Below are positions 63,301 to 64,000 of a stretch of DNA of 64,000 nucleotides, piece after piece (within the stretch, counting starts at the first letter, position 1; every line of letters begins with the position of its first letter). Location: contig NZ_KB893500.1 of NCBI RefSeq assembly GCF_000374085.1, forward strand, positions 20,006 to 84,005, in the 5' to 3' direction. A model generated the notes under the pieces. It saw only the letters and a program-made list of their open reading frames with translations. It searched no databases and was not told the DNA's origin. Position numbers and translations under genes: made by a program. The stretch comes from Spirosoma spitsbergense DSM 19989. Lineage in GTDB: Bacteria; Bacteroidota; Bacteroidia; Cytophagales; Spirosomataceae.

Positions 63301-63760
63301 TAGAAATTCTTTAAAAAGAACTGGCTGGTCATTCAATGACGATTATACTGAAGTTATATTTAAAAAATTGAGATCAAAAAGCATACCACTTATAGATTTA
63401 CCTACGGATATAGCAAGGGGGTCTAGTACAGGTTGTGATAATGTTTTTTGTCTAAAAAACATTAATGATATTCTTGTTGATTCAGAAGGCCGAGAAGTTA
63501 CACTAGAACCTGAAATGCTTAGAATACCCATATATGCTACAAATTTCACAAGGTACAACTTTAAGGGAGCGAAGAACGAGTTAATTATCTTCCCCTATAA
63601 AATTGAGAAAGACAGCTATTCTTTAATTGAGGAAAAAGAGCTGATGGAAAAATATCCACATACTTATCAATATTTACTGAGTAGAAAAAACGAATTAGAT
63701 CAAAGAAAACAAATTAAAAGTTGGTATGGATATAGCGCACCTAGTACTGTACCCTGCTAA
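60377..63760 (+). CDS. Type IIG restriction-methylation enzyme, C-terminus disrupted by an insertion element
   Basis: 1127 residues before the stop. The N-terminal nuclease has a PD-(D/E)xK-like set (Asp75, then Glu93-x-Lys95 in LFEVKRP). A helical region follows (about 200-500), then the N6-adenine methyltransferase with motif I DPAVGSGHFLVSAL and motif IV GNPPYLSIQ (both in the C-terminal half), then part of the target-recognition region. Reading ends at SWYGYSAPSTVPC, where the expected WYGY-R-P continuation is lost and IS sequence begins. It is probably inactive or truncated, though the cut lies late. DNA after about 62890 is more AT-rich than before. Confidence 0.85.
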   Translation: MLLTIRTPAESLEKTYRLQSANREQVERFKNSYAKLLPLINEKESEENVKDHLMDFLKEVYYKDAHVVAPKGKTDFVIHLGKDATSQAGVLFEVKRPANKGEMITRQNLNTKAFHELLLYYFQERERAKNSDLRHCVITNVYEWFIFDAALIDRVFYRNAHLSKEYKAWSTGQKVSKNNELFYNEIAKPFLSELTDEIPFTYFDIRDYQKNVLDADKVNDKALLSLYKILSPTHLLKLPTATDSNRLNPQFYTELLHLIGLEEVKEGGKKVIRRKEVGKRDEGSLLENTIVQLDITNKLFHLPDRGQYGATTEEQLFSVALELCITWVNRILFLKLLESQLVKYHNGNPAYAFLNQATVGDFDELFKLFFRVLAKKPAERQGSIQTKFGRVPYLNSSLFEITELEDATININSLEDSQTLPLLAKSVLKDNTAYRHQKELPTLPYLFAFLDAYDFASESREEIQEKNRTLINASVLGLIFEKINGYKDGSFYTPGFITEYMCRETIRKAVVQKFNDAKGWNCKDFADLEDKDLDRNEANTLINELRICDPAVGSGHFLVSALNELIAIKSDLNVLQDETGKRLKGYTVSILNDELVVEDEESEPFSYGLQVATNKPTAERQRVQKSLFNEKQVIIENCLFGVDINPNSVKICRLRLWIELLKNAYYTDESGFTELETLPNIDINIKQGNSLLSKFSLTEDLSDVFRKQKFSLRSYKDAVAAYKNAPNKEAKSELQRFINDIKSQFRETVINRDPRRAKLAKLRGERILLDSELSIFDTVKDPKLIAFEKKRYDKLIEKAETEIADIENNTLYRGSFEWRFEFPEVLNERGDFVGFDAIIGNPPYLSIQDLKRYYSDVTQIYKNTYLTASSGNYDIYLLFIEKGHQLLNKLNGNLSYILPSKFMTTNYGLNVRQFLINKSALKSIVDFGYHQIFDTATTYTCILSISSIVEKQIRYANIDPLSLIENKNINFNLIDRNSLKRTGWSFNDDYTEVIFKKLRSKSIPLIDLPTDIARGSSTGCDNVFCLKNINDILVDSEGREVTLEPEMLRIPIYATNFTRYNFKGAKNELIIFPYKIEKDSYSLIEEKELMEKYPHTYQYLLSRKNELDQRKQIKSWYGYSAPSTVPC

Positions 63761-63775
63761 AATTGGGATGAAAAA

Positions 63776-63825
63776 GGGAAAGTTGGATTTTTGTAGTTCT
63801 CAAGCTCCAAATATCCCCCTTTCCC
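63776..63825 (+). promoter_or_regulatory. Hairpin next to the transposase start codon
   Basis: GGGAAAG (63776-63782) and CTTTCCC (63819-63825) pair; the right arm touches the ATG at 63826. A read-through transcript would fold and could hide the start, as in IS10/IS50-type protection against outside transcription. Confidence 0.45.
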
Positions 63826-64000
63826 ATGAAGCAGAACTTCATTGACCAAATTACAACACTCCTGCATAAAGCACCAATTGTAGCCAATTTAGCCCGTAAA
63901 AAGTTCGTCGCTCAGTTTATTATTGGGCTCATAAAAAGCAGAAATACACAATTTTGTGAGATTGCACAACATCTGAACGACAAAGTCAAGTTAGCCTCCA
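63826..64000 (+). CDS. IS4-like transposase, N-terminal part (cut by window edge)
   Basis: An open frame from ATG 63826 to the window end reads MKQNFIDQITTLLHKAPIVA and continues through FVAQFIIGLIKSRNTQF to KVKLAS. This N-terminus and its place right after the interrupted methylase gene fit an IS4-type transposase. The left end of the element lies between about 63735 and 63775; the right end is outside the window, so no inverted repeats or target duplication can be checked. Confidence 0.7.
   Translation, partial: MKQNFIDQITTLLHKAPIVANLARKKFVAQFIIGLIKSRNTQFCEIAQHLNDKVKLAS

Overview
The window is a chromosomal segment of a Bacteroidota bacterium, most likely Cytophagales close to Spirosoma. 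The evidence is the Bacteroidota-type promoters (TTG or TTTG, about 20 nt, TAnnTTTG), the near absence of Shine-Dalgarno sequences, a type IX secretion-like C-terminal tail, the ftsX/DUF3098/uppP/truB/ribF order, CarboxypepD-type TonB receptors and GH97-type sequence. The genus is an inference from gene content; no rRNA is present.

Layout. 1-5.9 kb: a tightly coupled aromatic operon (pcaB, pcaDC fusion, pobA, fused 3-oxoadipate CoA-transferase, pcaF) that takes 4-hydroxybenzoate/protocatechuate carbon to succinyl-CoA and acetyl-CoA; the ring-cleaving pcaGH must lie elsewhere. 5.9-9.2 kb: a MetE-like methyltransferase, a ChbG/YdjC deacetylase and fmt on the minus strand. 9.2-10.6 kb: a greA leader with a promoter and a terminator of its own, greA and a HIT protein. 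10.8-24.7 kb: a secreted S9-type hydrolase, a membrane histidine kinase, two tandem DUF4331 proteins with a gene-conversion tract, a TPR lipoprotein, a TonB receptor and a malonyl-CoA-synthetase-like ligase. 24.7-32.7 kb: a 41-residue protein coupled to an SSS symporter, an EamA transporter, a GAF kinase, a SIS protein, creD with a palindromic operator, and pgmB.

32.7-37.1 kb: a seven-gene minus-strand operon that encodes Kdo8N (8-amino-3,8-dideoxy-octulosonate) synthesis for lipid A-core sugar (kdnA, kdnB, kdsA), with two toxin-antitoxin-like gene pairs set between the biosynthetic genes and a perfect 29-bp bidirectional terminator at the end. 37.3-43.5 kb: an extracytoplasmic intradiol dioxygenase, a decayed GH97 glycosidase remnant, and outer-membrane or secreted proteins. 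43.6-48.4 kb: housekeeping genes (truA, ftsX, DUF3098, uppP, truB, ribF). 48.6-59.1 kb: an unrecognised protein with a possible Ulp1/YopJ-like (clan CE) catalytic signature, a HI0933 flavoprotein, an EndoG-like nuclease, three tandem PH-like membrane paralogs, a secreted protein of the family misnamed asparagine synthetase B, an ABC permease and a four-PAS kinase.

59.2-64 kb: tRNA-Leu(CAA) followed by a lower-GC island with three hairpin repeats that show compensatory base changes, an HNH nuclease, and a type IIG restriction-modification gene cut short by an IS4-like element. A striking genome-level pattern is a set of inverted repeats built from short low-complexity units (GAAAGAGTG type, ATAATGTAC type, GTAGTTTGT type) whose right arm always ends 2-10 nt before a start codon.
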